Assembly: GCA_019694455.1 (NCBI GenBank)
Contig: JAIBBY010000007.1
Location: 58,722 to 122,721, forward strand
Direction of reading: 5' to 3'
DNA from: Pirellulales bacterium
Lineage (GTDB): Bacteria > Planctomycetota > Planctomycetia > Pirellulales > JAEUIK01
Length of the DNA: 64,000 bases
Below the pieces are notes generated by a model. It did no database searches. It was not told where the DNA came from and saw only the letters and a program-made list of their open reading frames with translations. How positions within the stretch are numbered: the stretch's first letter is position 1; each line of letters begins with the position of its first letter. A program made the position numbers and the translations under genes. Shown here piece by piece: positions 1 to 7,934 of the stretch.

Positions 1-197
1 ACGTCGGTCACCACGGCCAGCGCTTGGCCACCGGCGGATTTGATCATGGCGGCCGCTTCACGCGCGGCGTCCGCGTTGCGCTCGGCGATCACGACCGCGG
101 CGCCCTCGGCGGCGAACTCCTCGCACGAGGCGCGGCCAATGCTTTGTCCACCGCCAGTCACAATCGCCACTTTGCCGGCGAAGCGGTTTTCGCTCAT
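1..197 (-). CDS. SDR family oxidoreductase, partial (N-terminal 65 residues)
   Basis: Only the N-terminal part lies in the window; the gene runs off the left edge. The translation from ATG at 197 starts MSENRFAGKVAIVTGGGQ and shows the Rossmann cofactor motif TGGGxxxG (TGGGQSIG), followed by a beta-alpha-beta pattern with an acidic-to-basic second strand (VVIAERNADAA), typical of classical short-chain dehydrogenases. The start overlaps the TGA of the upstream gene as ATGA, so the two are probably translationally coupled. The catalytic Tyr-Lys pair and the substrate are outside the window, so the specific reaction cannot be named. Confidence 0.85.
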   Translation of the reverse strand, partial: MSENRFAGKVAIVTGGGQSIGRASCEEFAAEGAAVVIAERNADAAREAAAMIKSAGGQALAVVTD

Positions 198-1399
198 TGT
201 TTAGTATCCGAGGTCTGGAGTGTGTCTGGATGCGCTGGCGGATCGGCGGCGACTGTGTGCTTCTTGGGGGGAATTGCCAACCGCAAAAATTGCAGCAACA
301 AAAAGAAGCCCAGCACGACCAAAACCAGTTGCGGCCAATACTCCGCGAAACCCAGTCCAAAGCCGGCCAGCACGACGCCAATGACCAGCACCAAGAGCGA
401 CCCCCACAACAGGCCGCAGCCCAGCGAGGTCATCGCCCCCTTGAAGGTGTTGTCTTCGGTGTAATCCTCTTGATGTAGCTCGACGGTGCGCCCTTTTTCC
501 AGACTCCGCTGTATGGAGTCGGCCAGTTCCACCGCGCGGCAGGCCAGCGGCCAGCGCGATGCCCGATTGCCGTCCGACAGTTCGTGCTGCAATCGCGTCA
601 TGGCGGCCTCCGCGCCATCGGCGGGCTGAAACTCATAGGTGTCGTTGCCGGTTTCCCACTGCACATCGAGCCGGGCCGTTCCTTCGTCTGGCAAGATAAG
701 CACCGCTCGCCCGCGCGGACCAGCGAGCGTCCACTTGGCGCCCGGCGCAGTCTCGACCGCGGCGACCGACCAGCGCGTGAGCACATTAGCGGGGCCCGAT
801 AGCTGCACGCCTAGATTGGCGTATCCGGCCGGCTCGCTGGTGGGCGCCATGGCGGAGAGTCGCGTCAGATCGCTCGTAAAGGGGCGCGCCAGATCCATGT
901 CGTAGGCAAAGCGCGCGCGCACTGACTCGGGCGAGCGGTCTGCCAGTTGGCGTTCGATAACCACTTGCTCCAAGTTGCCTAGCACTCCCTTGCCATGCGC
1001 AAAGAGCAAACGCATATACCCGCTTGAATCGCTGACGAGCGTCAACGGGGCCACCGCGCCGCCGGATTCCTGGCGGATCATGTCGATCTCGTAGCACACC
1101 AGCATCGAGGGGTGAGCAGGATGCGAGACGATCAGCGGCACGCCGCTTTGCGACAGTTTGCGCAGTTGCTCGGCCCGCAGATCGGGTTCTCCGCGCGCTA
1201 TGATCACCGCGTCGGCTACGCGCCCCGCGAGCAGCGTCTCCCAATGCTCATCAATAGTGGCGCGACCGATTTTGCCGCGCACCGCGGGCGCCAGCGCGGT
1301 CGATTCCGTCGCCCATACTACCTGGTGCTCTGGATCGTCAAGCACGCGTTCGAGCAGCGCGTTCACTTGTGGGTCGGCGCCGATCAGAGCTAGTCGCAT
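194..1399 (-). CDS. Gfo/Idh/MocA-like N-terminal domain fused to a C-terminal membrane hairpin
   Basis: 401 residues. The N-terminus (MRLALIGADPQVNALLE) and the next ~120 residues look like the NAD-binding fold of Gfo/Idh/MocA oxidoreductases, including an AEQLRKLSQSGVPLIVSHP segment where typical members have a catalytic Lys in an EKP motif; here it reads SHP, so the family Lys appears to be missing. Two hydrophobic stretches at about residues 328-349 and 353-372 (GCGLLWGSLLVLVIGVVLA and PQLVLVVLGFFLLLQFL) would form a membrane hairpin, followed by a short polar tail. Its stop codon overlaps the start of the SDR gene by ATGA. An enzymatic role is doubtful; a membrane-bound binding or accessory function fits equally well. 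The family call is an inference from fold-level resemblance. Confidence 0.6.
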   Translation of the reverse strand: MRLALIGADPQVNALLERVLDDPEHQVVWATESTALAPAVRGKIGRATIDEHWETLLAGRVADAVIIARGEPDLRAEQLRKLSQSGVPLIVSHPAHPSMLVCYEIDMIRQESGGAVAPLTLVSDSSGYMRLLFAHGKGVLGNLEQVVIERQLADRSPESVRARFAYDMDLARPFTSDLTRLSAMAPTSEPAGYANLGVQLSGPANVLTRWSVAAVETAPGAKWTLAGPRGRAVLILPDEGTARLDVQWETGNDTYEFQPADGAEAAMTRLQHELSDGNRASRWPLACRAVELADSIQRSLEKGRTVELHQEDYTEDNTFKGAMTSLGCGLLWGSLLVLVIGVVLAGFGLGFAEYWPQLVLVVLGFFLLLQFLRLAIPPKKHTVAADPPAHPDTLQTSDTKQ

Positions 1400-1468
1400 C
1401 GTGGGGAAATCGCCAGGTTGGAGACAGCAAGGGGGAGCAGCGCATTTGTAAGCCGAGGCGGCGTCGTG

Positions 1469-3037
1469 TCAATGGGCCGCTGCCGCCGGCTGTGGATGTT
1501 TGGCGCAATAAAGTTCCACCGCGCGGTACAGTTGCGTCGGCCGATCGGTTTGGATGAGATCGATGCCCCATTCGATCGCCTGCAAGTGCGACTCGGCGCG
1601 ATCGGTCTCGCCCATCGCGTCGGCGAAGACGCGAACTCCACGGTCATGACATTGACGGATCAATTCCGCCGAAAGCGCCTCCCAGGACACATCCAGCGCA
1701 TAAGGATGCAATCGCTCGACCAGCGCATCAAGCGCATCGGCCCGATAGAGCGGCGGCATGACGCGGATTGTTGGCGCCAAGCGGCGCAGCCGTGCCAGGT
1801 ATTGCGGCCCCTGAAAAACCACGGCCCGCTCGGTCAGCTTGTGGCGCTCCAACGCCCGCGCCAAGTGCTCCGGCGAGATGGCTTTGGCGTCGAAGTACAA
1901 CAGCGACCGCTCTTGGATGTGTGCCAGAAAATCGTCGAGCGACGGCACGCCAGTGCCGCGAAATTGCGGGGCGAACCAACCGCCGGCGTCCAGTCGCTCG
2001 ATCGCGTCGGCGCGTGCCTGCGAGATGGGGCCCTCGCCGCTGGTGGTGCGGTTCAGGGTGGCGTCGTGCAATAGATAGCAGTGCTGATCGAGCGTCGAGC
2101 GCACGTCGAATTCTTGATAGTGCGCCCCCAGCCGAACGCCTTTGTCGTACGCGGGCAAGGTGTTCTCCGGAGCGTAGCGCAGCGCGCCGCGGTGCAACGA
2201 GAACTGCACCGGCCAGGCACGCTCGCGGTGGAAGATGTCGGTCGCCAGAAACTCCTCGGGCAAATCGGTTTGCACCAGATCGGCCTCGTTGGCGAGGGCA
2301 AGCAACCAGTTGGCGCGACAATCATTTGCGGCGCCGAGGCAGTTGGCAATGACGCGCACGCCGCGCGCATGCAACTGGGCGACGCGCTCGCGCGACAACT
2401 CGCTGGCGGCGATCTCAACCGCGGCGGGTCTGAGTTCGTCGACCTGCTTCTCGAATTCGGCGTTGGCGCTCCACGCCAGCGATACGGCCATGCGCCCGCC
2501 GGATAGCTCGCGCAGCTTGCGCAGCACATCGGGCGGCGCCGCGATCAGTACTTGCCGCTCCATATCCGCCGAGTGAATTTCTTCCAGCAGCCGCGCCGGA
2601 TCGATTTGCTTGCAGTCGAGCCACAAGTTAGCTCGCCCCTTGGTTAGCGAGAGGCAGTCGGAAAGGCCGAGCATACGAGTTCCCGAGTATCGCTTGGCGA
2701 ACCATGCGCCGGTGTCGAGTCTCTTGATCTCATCCCAGGTCAGATCGGCGACACGGCCGTGTCCATCGCTACACGCGTCGACCGTCTCGGCATGGCAGAG
2801 CACATGTTGTCCGTCGCGCGTCAAGCGCACGTCGATCTCGATCCACTCGCACAAGTCGCCGATCGCCTGCTCAATGGCCGGCGGGGAGTTCGGCGGCGCC
2901 AGTAGCCCCGCCCCGCGATGAGCGATCACCTGGCAGCGTCTGGGGGGATCGAGCGGTTCGAAAAAAGGATACCGGGGCTCGCTCATGGGGGGCACGGCTA
3001 TTAGCGAAACAAGGATCGAAAGCGCGGGATTCAGCAT
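1469..3037 (-). CDS. Tandem glycerophosphodiester phosphodiesterase (two GDPD domains)
   Basis: 522 residues from ATG at 3037, which gives a short hydrophobic N-terminus (ALSILVSLIAVPP) that may be an export signal; ATG at 2986 (MSEPRYPFFEP) is an alternative, and the open frame further upstream crosses the divergent gene. GDPD enzymes hydrolyse glycerophosphodiesters to glycerol-3-phosphate and an alcohol in a metal-dependent reaction. Domain 2 (about 277-510) keeps the full signature: HRG, PENT, QEFD and LLHD. Domain 1 (about 36-262) keeps HRG and EID, but PENT is replaced by PPNS and the HD motif by HAE, so it is probably impaired. The gene is divergent from the amidase, with about 100 bases between the starts. 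Confidence 0.85.
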   Translation of the reverse strand: MLNPALSILVSLIAVPPMSEPRYPFFEPLDPPRRCQVIAHRGAGLLAPPNSPPAIEQAIGDLCEWIEIDVRLTRDGQHVLCHAETVDACSDGHGRVADLTWDEIKRLDTGAWFAKRYSGTRMLGLSDCLSLTKGRANLWLDCKQIDPARLLEEIHSADMERQVLIAAPPDVLRKLRELSGGRMAVSLAWSANAEFEKQVDELRPAAVEIAASELSRERVAQLHARGVRVIANCLGAANDCRANWLLALANEADLVQTDLPEEFLATDIFHRERAWPVQFSLHRGALRYAPENTLPAYDKGVRLGAHYQEFDVRSTLDQHCYLLHDATLNRTTSGEGPISQARADAIERLDAGGWFAPQFRGTGVPSLDDFLAHIQERSLLYFDAKAISPEHLARALERHKLTERAVVFQGPQYLARLRRLAPTIRVMPPLYRADALDALVERLHPYALDVSWEALSAELIRQCHDRGVRVFADAMGETDRAESHLQAIEWGIDLIQTDRPTQLYRAVELYCAKHPQPAAAAH

Positions 3038-3137
3038 GGCGTTGGGCGGTCCAAGTAGGTGACGACTGCGGATCATTCTAGTCGTTCTTGGCTCGCAGTA
3101 GGTACGATAGGCCAACACACGACTGTTGGGAGCAAGT

Positions 3138-4550
3138 ATGTCGAACAAGCTGTGCTGGATGTCGGCCTCGGAGATCGCTCGGCAGGTCCGCGCCGGGCGC
3201 CTGTCGCCGCGGGAGCCATTGGAAGCTGTATTGGCGCAGGCCGATCGCGTAAATCCGCGCGTCAACGCACTCATTACTCGGCTCGACGAATCGGCCCGCG
3301 CGCAGGCGTTGGCCCTCGAAAGTCGCATTGCGGCGGGCGAGCCGGTGGGGCCCTTGGCAGGGGTTCCGGTGAGCGTGAAGGATTTGCACCTGATGGCCGA
3401 CGTCCGCACCACGTTTGGATGCAAGCTGTACGAAGATTTCGTCGCCGAGTGGGATCATCCGATTGTCGAACGGTTGCGCGCCGCCGACGCGATTCTGTTT
3501 GCCAAGACCAACACCTCGGAGTTTGGCCTCGTACCGCTCACGGCCAATTCCATTTTTGGCGACTCGCACAATCCGTGGCAGGCGGATTGTAATACCGGCG
3601 GATCGAGCGGTGGCTCGGCCGCAGCGGTCGCCTGTGGCATGGGGCCATTAGCCACCGGCAGCGACGGTGGCGGGTCGATTCGCGTTCCGGCGGCATTTTG
3701 CGGCATTTATGGTCTCAAGCCGCAGATGGGCCGCATTCCGCACGTGGCCTTCCCGCGCGGTTGGGAGTCGCTGTCGCATCAGGGGGTGTTGTCGCGCAAT
3801 GTGCTAGACACCGCGCTGGCGCTCGACGTGTTATCGGGACCTCATCCGGCCGACCGGCAGTCGTTGCCCGCGCCTGCAGAATCGTTTGTGGCGGCCTGTC
3901 GATATGAACCTCGCGGTTGGAAGCTGGCCTGGTGCCCTCGGCTTGGCGATCTGGCGGCCGACGCCGAGGTGCTGGAAATTTGCGAACAGGCAGCGCTGCG
4001 ATTTGAAGACCTGGGCTGCGTGGTCGACGAAGTGGCGCTGGACCTGCCCGATCTGGGCCCGGCGCAACAACAAATTGTGCTCTGCGAGGCGGCGACCGCC
4101 ATGGAAACGGCGCGCGAGGCTTGGCGCGACGCGGTGTTTCCCGCCAATCGTAAGATCTACGATCAAGCGCAGCGGTTAACCTTTCAGGATTTGATTCGCG
4201 CCAATTGGGCGCGCGACGATTATTTAGAGCGCTTGGCGCCGCTATTCGCTCAATACGACGCGCTGCTCACGCCGACCGCCTCGATTACCGCGCCACAGAA
4301 TGGCACGCTGGGTCCCAAGGAATTGAACGGCGCGCCGCAGCGCAGCCTGTTTTGGCTCAGCTATTGCGTGCCGTTCAATATGACTGGTCAGCCCGCCGCC
4401 AGCCTGCCGGCGGGCATGTCCGCCAGCGGCCTGCCGGTCGGCTTGCAGATCGTTGGAGGCCGCTTCGACGAGGCGCGCGTACTAGCCCTCAGCGCTGCGT
4501 ATCAGGAGGCGTTCGACTGGACGCTGGTCCACCCGCCCGCGGCGATGTAG
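3138..4550 (+). CDS. Amidase signature family protein (GatA-like)
   Basis: 470 residues, the usual length for amidase-signature enzymes. ATG at 3138 is preferred over the in-frame TTG at 3126 because GGGAG lies five bases before it. The Ser-cisSer-Lys triad is visible: Lys81 (VSVKDLH), Ser156 in GGSSGGSAAA and nucleophile Ser180 in GSDGGGSIRVP, followed by GIYGLKP. These enzymes cleave C-N amide bonds. The C-terminal block (FNMTGQPAASLPAG, GLPVGLQIVGGRFDE) is also typical. No gatB or gatC is nearby, so a stand-alone amidase of unknown substrate is more likely than the tRNA amidotransferase subunit. The start is divergent from the GDPD gene; the end converges on the crotonase with 5 bases between the stops. 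Confidence 0.92.
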   Translation: MSNKLCWMSASEIARQVRAGRLSPREPLEAVLAQADRVNPRVNALITRLDESARAQALALESRIAAGEPVGPLAGVPVSVKDLHLMADVRTTFGCKLYEDFVAEWDHPIVERLRAADAILFAKTNTSEFGLVPLTANSIFGDSHNPWQADCNTGGSSGGSAAAVACGMGPLATGSDGGGSIRVPAAFCGIYGLKPQMGRIPHVAFPRGWESLSHQGVLSRNVLDTALALDVLSGPHPADRQSLPAPAESFVAACRYEPRGWKLAWCPRLGDLAADAEVLEICEQAALRFEDLGCVVDEVALDLPDLGPAQQQIVLCEAATAMETAREAWRDAVFPANRKIYDQAQRLTFQDLIRANWARDDYLERLAPLFAQYDALLTPTASITAPQNGTLGPKELNGAPQRSLFWLSYCVPFNMTGQPAASLPAGMSASGLPVGLQIVGGRFDEARVLALSAAYQEAFDWTLVHPPAAM

Positions 4551-4555
4551 TCGCT

Positions 4556-5347
4556 TTATTTGCCTTCGTACCGCGCGGGGCGCTTTTCCAAGAAGGCGAC
4601 GACCCCTTCGCGGAAATCGTGCGTGCCGATCAACTCTTCCTGAGTGTCGGCCTCAGCCGCTAGTGCCGCCTCTAACGAGCCGCCGTCGACCGATGCGCGC
4701 ATCAGGCGTTTGGAGCGCGCCATGGCCAATGGCGCCTTTTCCGCGAGTTGCGCGGCGAACTCCTGCACCTTGCTCTCAAACTGCCCAGCCGGGTAGACAT
4801 GGTTGACCAATCCCCACTGGGCCGCGTCCTGAGCCGGCACACGTTGACCGGTGAAAGCCATCTCCAAGGCGCGCCCCAGTCCCACGAGTCGCGGCAGGTT
4901 GAAGCTGCCGCCGCCATCGGGGACGAGATTAATGTTCACGAAGATTTCGGCGAAGAAGGCATGTTCGCTAGCCAATCGAATGTCGGCCGCCAGGGCGATG
5001 TCGCTGCCGATGCCGGCCGCCGCGCCCCCCACGGCCGCGATTACCGGCAGGGGCGAGCCGACCATCGCTCGCACCAGCTTGTGATAATGATTGACCAGAA
5101 TTTCCTTCACCCCTTTGAATTCGGCCATCACCGGCGCCAGCGCCTTGAGATCGGCGCCGGAGCAGAACGAGCCGCCGTTGCCAGTGATGACAATCACGCG
5201 CGCCCCTTCGGCCGGCGCGCTCTCAATTTGCTCGCGCATCCGATCGGCCGACTCCGGTGTAATGGCGTTCTTCACCTCGGGGCGATTGAAGCAGCACCAT
5301 TTCACCTTGCCGCGCATTTCCGCGGTGACCAATACGGCATCGCTCAT
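4556..5347 (-). CDS. Enoyl-CoA hydratase/isomerase (crotonase) family protein
   Basis: 263 residues from ATG at 5347 (MSDAVLVTAEMRGKVKW); the longer open frame upstream runs through the neighbouring gene and is not used. Oxyanion-hole segments are visible at FCSGADLKAL and GGAAAGIGSDIAL. The pair of catalytic Glu residues of true hydratases is not obvious: GCEL reads GSDI here, and the region around the second Glu reads FAEIFVNINLVPDGGG, close to the VPD pattern of PaaG-type isomerases, where Asp is the working residue. It may therefore isomerise an acyl-CoA rather than hydrate it. It lies on the same strand as the exported protein upstream, 62 bases away. Confidence 0.88.
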   Translation of the reverse strand: MSDAVLVTAEMRGKVKWCCFNRPEVKNAITPESADRMREQIESAPAEGARVIVITGNGGSFCSGADLKALAPVMAEFKGVKEILVNHYHKLVRAMVGSPLPVIAAVGGAAAGIGSDIALAADIRLASEHAFFAEIFVNINLVPDGGGSFNLPRLVGLGRALEMAFTGQRVPAQDAAQWGLVNHVYPAGQFESKVQEFAAQLAEKAPLAMARSKRLMRASVDGGSLEAALAAEADTQEELIGTHDFREGVVAFLEKRPARYEGK

Positions 5348-5409
5348 GGTTTGCAAGCTCGCGAAGAATAGGAGGACCGGACTCGGCAATACGACGCGGA
5401 TGGGCGAAA

Positions 5410-7128
5410 CTACTTGGCTTTCTGTGGCTTCGAATTCGTCTTCTGCATGTCCAAAATGAGCCCCGCGAATTGAGTCACGGCGCCCATCAGCTTTACCACG
5501 CCTTGCCCCGCCTCTCCGCGAACAACGAGCGAGCCATCTTCCACGGTGGCCGTCATCTGCGCGTGATCGGCGCCACGCAATTGCGTGGTTAGCAGCGCAA
5601 TGGCCGAGCGCAATTGTGGTTCTTCGTTGAGCTGTCCACCCATCCGCATGATAGGGGCCAATTTCATTTTGGCCTGCATCGGCGGGGTGTCCACTTCGCT
5701 CAGCTGGAGCGTGCGGCGGATCAAATCCACTCCCTGCTTCCCTACGGCGAACCAAAGATTGTCGTCTTTCACCGCCACCGATAGCTTGATTTCGCCGTCG
5801 AAGAGCTTGGCTAATTCCTCTAACTGCGACTTCGGTTCGATCGTCAGTTTCAGACTGTGAATTGCCACCCCGCCCGCATCAGCCTCGTTCCATTTCACCG
5901 AGGCAAAGCCGGGGTCTCCCTTCGCCAGTTCGCCAATCTTGTCGACAATCGTCTGCAGCTTGCTGCCATCCGCCGCGCGGGCCGCGACGACCAGACTGCG
6001 CTGTGGTTTTTCCACCATCTGCACGGCCACGTCCAGATTGCCCGATTCCACAGTGCCTCGCGCCACTTCGACCATGCTGGCCGCTAGCTCCTTGAGGATT
6101 GCGCGTTCCTCGTCCGATTTCACCTCGGTCGATTTGTCGAGAATGGCGGCGACCAGATCGCCGTATGCTTTGACCTGCCCCACATACTCATCGATCGAGC
6201 CCTTGTCGAGCGGGCCGGTCATATTCATAAGCAGCGAGGGGATCGACTTCTCATCGGCCACCAGCACGTTGCCAAAGCGGGTTTTCAGATCGTGTAATTC
6301 GGCAAGGTGCGCCGCCAACGGCGACTCGGCCAGTGGCCTGACGATCATTTCGCCCCGCAGGTTTTTCTGATCCGCGTCGATTGTCAGGCCGATCGTCGTC
6401 GACTCGGACTCGCCGAGCCCCCGCTTCACCAGTTGCGACCGCAATAGCCCCAATTGCTGACGAAACGCGTACTGCGCGTCGCTCTCGTCGGGGCCCTTGG
6501 CGCCCACGTTCTCCAGCGAGACGCGCAACTGGTCGATGGCCAAATCGCGGAACACTTCTGGTATGTTCTGCGCATTGAATTGCATGGCCATGTCGTAGCT
6601 TTGCGGCAGCGTTCCGAACACTATTGCAGGGTCGGGCAGCGCCGCCAAATGCTCAGGTGATTGCGCGAAATAGGCCCAGCCATCCTGGACCTTCACATGA
6701 CCTGCGAACGGGCCCTGCTTGACGGCAAAGATTTCTCCCTCTGCCTGCACCGGGCCCAGCAGTGGCGCCAGCGCGGCAAACAGTTGCTGCGCGTCGCCAG
6801 AAAGCGGGATCATGCTGATCGGAATGACGTTCGTGCCATCGGTGACGATCGCAAACCCCAGCGGCTTCTCGGCATGGATCGCGCCGAGGTTGTTGATCTT
6901 CAGTCCCTTGGTCTGAAAGACCTTGTCCACCAGCGCGTTGAGGCGATCGATGTAGTAATCATCGTTGAGCGACTTGCCAATGAACTGCAAATCGGCAATG
7001 AGTCCCTGATAGCTAGACGCCACCAGCACGACCATTGGCTTGAGCGCCGCCGGTTGCGGATCTTGCGCTGGCGCGCGAGTTGCCAGCAAGGCGATACCAA
7101 TGGCGATCCCAAGTATGCTGCGTTTCAC
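5410..7128 (-). CDS. Exported protein of unknown function
   Basis: 572 residues from a GTG at 7128 (MKRSILGIAIGIALLATRAPAQ after initiation), which places a clear signal peptide with an APAQ cleavage region at the N-terminus and has a GGAG about ten bases upstream. An open frame extends to 7203 but would bury the signal. The mature protein has no motif I can tie to a named family. It alternates acidic helices with short beta segments, contains a KPMVVLVASSYQG start and a C-terminal Lys-rich tail (KTNSKPQKAK). Long hypothetical proteins of this style are common in planctomycete genomes. It is read away from the lipoprotein gene across a 230-base divergent spacer. Confidence 0.72.
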   Translation of the reverse strand: MKRSILGIAIGIALLATRAPAQDPQPAALKPMVVLVASSYQGLIADLQFIGKSLNDDYYIDRLNALVDKVFQTKGLKINNLGAIHAEKPLGFAIVTDGTNVIPISMIPLSGDAQQLFAALAPLLGPVQAEGEIFAVKQGPFAGHVKVQDGWAYFAQSPEHLAALPDPAIVFGTLPQSYDMAMQFNAQNIPEVFRDLAIDQLRVSLENVGAKGPDESDAQYAFRQQLGLLRSQLVKRGLGESESTTIGLTIDADQKNLRGEMIVRPLAESPLAAHLAELHDLKTRFGNVLVADEKSIPSLLMNMTGPLDKGSIDEYVGQVKAYGDLVAAILDKSTEVKSDEERAILKELAASMVEVARGTVESGNLDVAVQMVEKPQRSLVVAARAADGSKLQTIVDKIGELAKGDPGFASVKWNEADAGGVAIHSLKLTIEPKSQLEELAKLFDGEIKLSVAVKDDNLWFAVGKQGVDLIRRTLQLSEVDTPPMQAKMKLAPIMRMGGQLNEEPQLRSAIALLTTQLRGADHAQMTATVEDGSLVVRGEAGQGVVKLMGAVTQFAGLILDMQKTNSKPQKAK

Positions 7129-7227
7129 GTCCACCGCACTCCACAAGCTGGGAAAACAAAAAGGGTTGCGAGCGGTTGAGCGTATCAGGACAGATTTGAG
7201 CACGCTAGTCCCTGTCGCCTCAGATTA

Positions 7228-7244
7228 CCGCGTGGACTACGCGG
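7228..7244. promoter_or_regulatory. Perfect 6-bp inverted repeat in a divergent spacer
   Basis: CCGCGT and ACGCGG are separated by GGACT. The element sits between the starts of two divergent genes (7128 on minus, 7359 on plus), where a terminator would make no sense, so an operator or a 5' leader hairpin is the more likely role. A 6-bp stem in GC-rich DNA can occur by chance. Confidence 0.3.
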
Positions 7245-7358
7245 CGTACGCAAATTGCTGAACCTACGGCGACGCTGTCGATTCTTCTAATCTTGCCGGG
7301 GCTACCGGACGAAAGAAGAAACAGGCGACATCGCCATCGAGATGCCTGGTTCGCACGG

Positions 7359-7934
7359 ATGCGAAAACACCCCATCAATTTTCGAGCCTTCGCGTCGACC
7401 CTGCTGCTGGCAGCGCTCCTGGCGTCGAGCATGGGGTGTCAATGTATGCGGTCGCTGAATTGCTCCTTGTCGCTGGGACTGGATCACATCTGCGCCCACT
7501 GGGGTCTTGGCGCTGGCTGCTGCGGCGCCTGTGGTGGCGACTGCCGCCGCCAATGCGATGATTGCGCCGCCGAGTCCGCGGCCGAGGAAGAAGCGCCGCC
7601 TGCGGGACACGGAGACTTTCCTAAATTTCATCCAGTCCCCACCCAACCCGCGCTTGCGCCGCGCGATGAACATGGCTTCCCATTCAGGGGAGTGCCGCCG
7701 GAGTCAACGCCAGCTATCAATCCACCCGTTCAGCCAGAGGGTGAAATCGTGTTGCCGCCGCCGGCGCTTGCGCCCACTCCCGACGCGCAATCGTCGAAGC
7801 CGCGCGATAGTCAATCGCGACGCCCCAGTTGGGTGTTTGTCCGCGGCCGCGCTCGCCCCGCTCAACTGGAGCCCGCCCGACGAGAGCGACCCGTCTTCGA
7901 GGAAGAAATGCCCCCGCTGACGCCTCCACGTTGA
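7359..7934 (+). CDS. Small Cys- and Pro-rich exported protein, probable lipoprotein
   Basis: 191 residues from ATG at 7359; the longer open frame begins with low-complexity Arg/His sequence and is less likely. The N-terminus (MRKHPINFRAFASTLLLAAL) is a positive start plus hydrophobic core ending SSMGC, a weak lipobox. Directly after it lie many cysteines (GCQCMRSLNC, GCCGACGGDCRRQCDDC), then a long Pro/Glu-rich tail. Clustered Cys suggests metal binding or disulfide cross-linking at the surface. The family is not recognised. The 3' end overlaps the convergent beta-lactamase-fold gene by 73 bases. Confidence 0.65.
   Translation: MRKHPINFRAFASTLLLAALLASSMGCQCMRSLNCSLSLGLDHICAHWGLGAGCCGACGGDCRRQCDDCAAESAAEEEAPPAGHGDFPKFHPVPTQPALAPRDEHGFPFRGVPPESTPAINPPVQPEGEIVLPPPALAPTPDAQSSKPRDSQSRRPSWVFVRGRARPAQLEPARRERPVFEEEMPPLTPPR

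Noticed and set aside
3138..4550. GatA subunit of the tRNA-dependent amidotransferase
   Set aside because: Motifs fit the amidase signature in general, but gatB and gatC are absent and the N-terminal region is not close enough to claim GatA.
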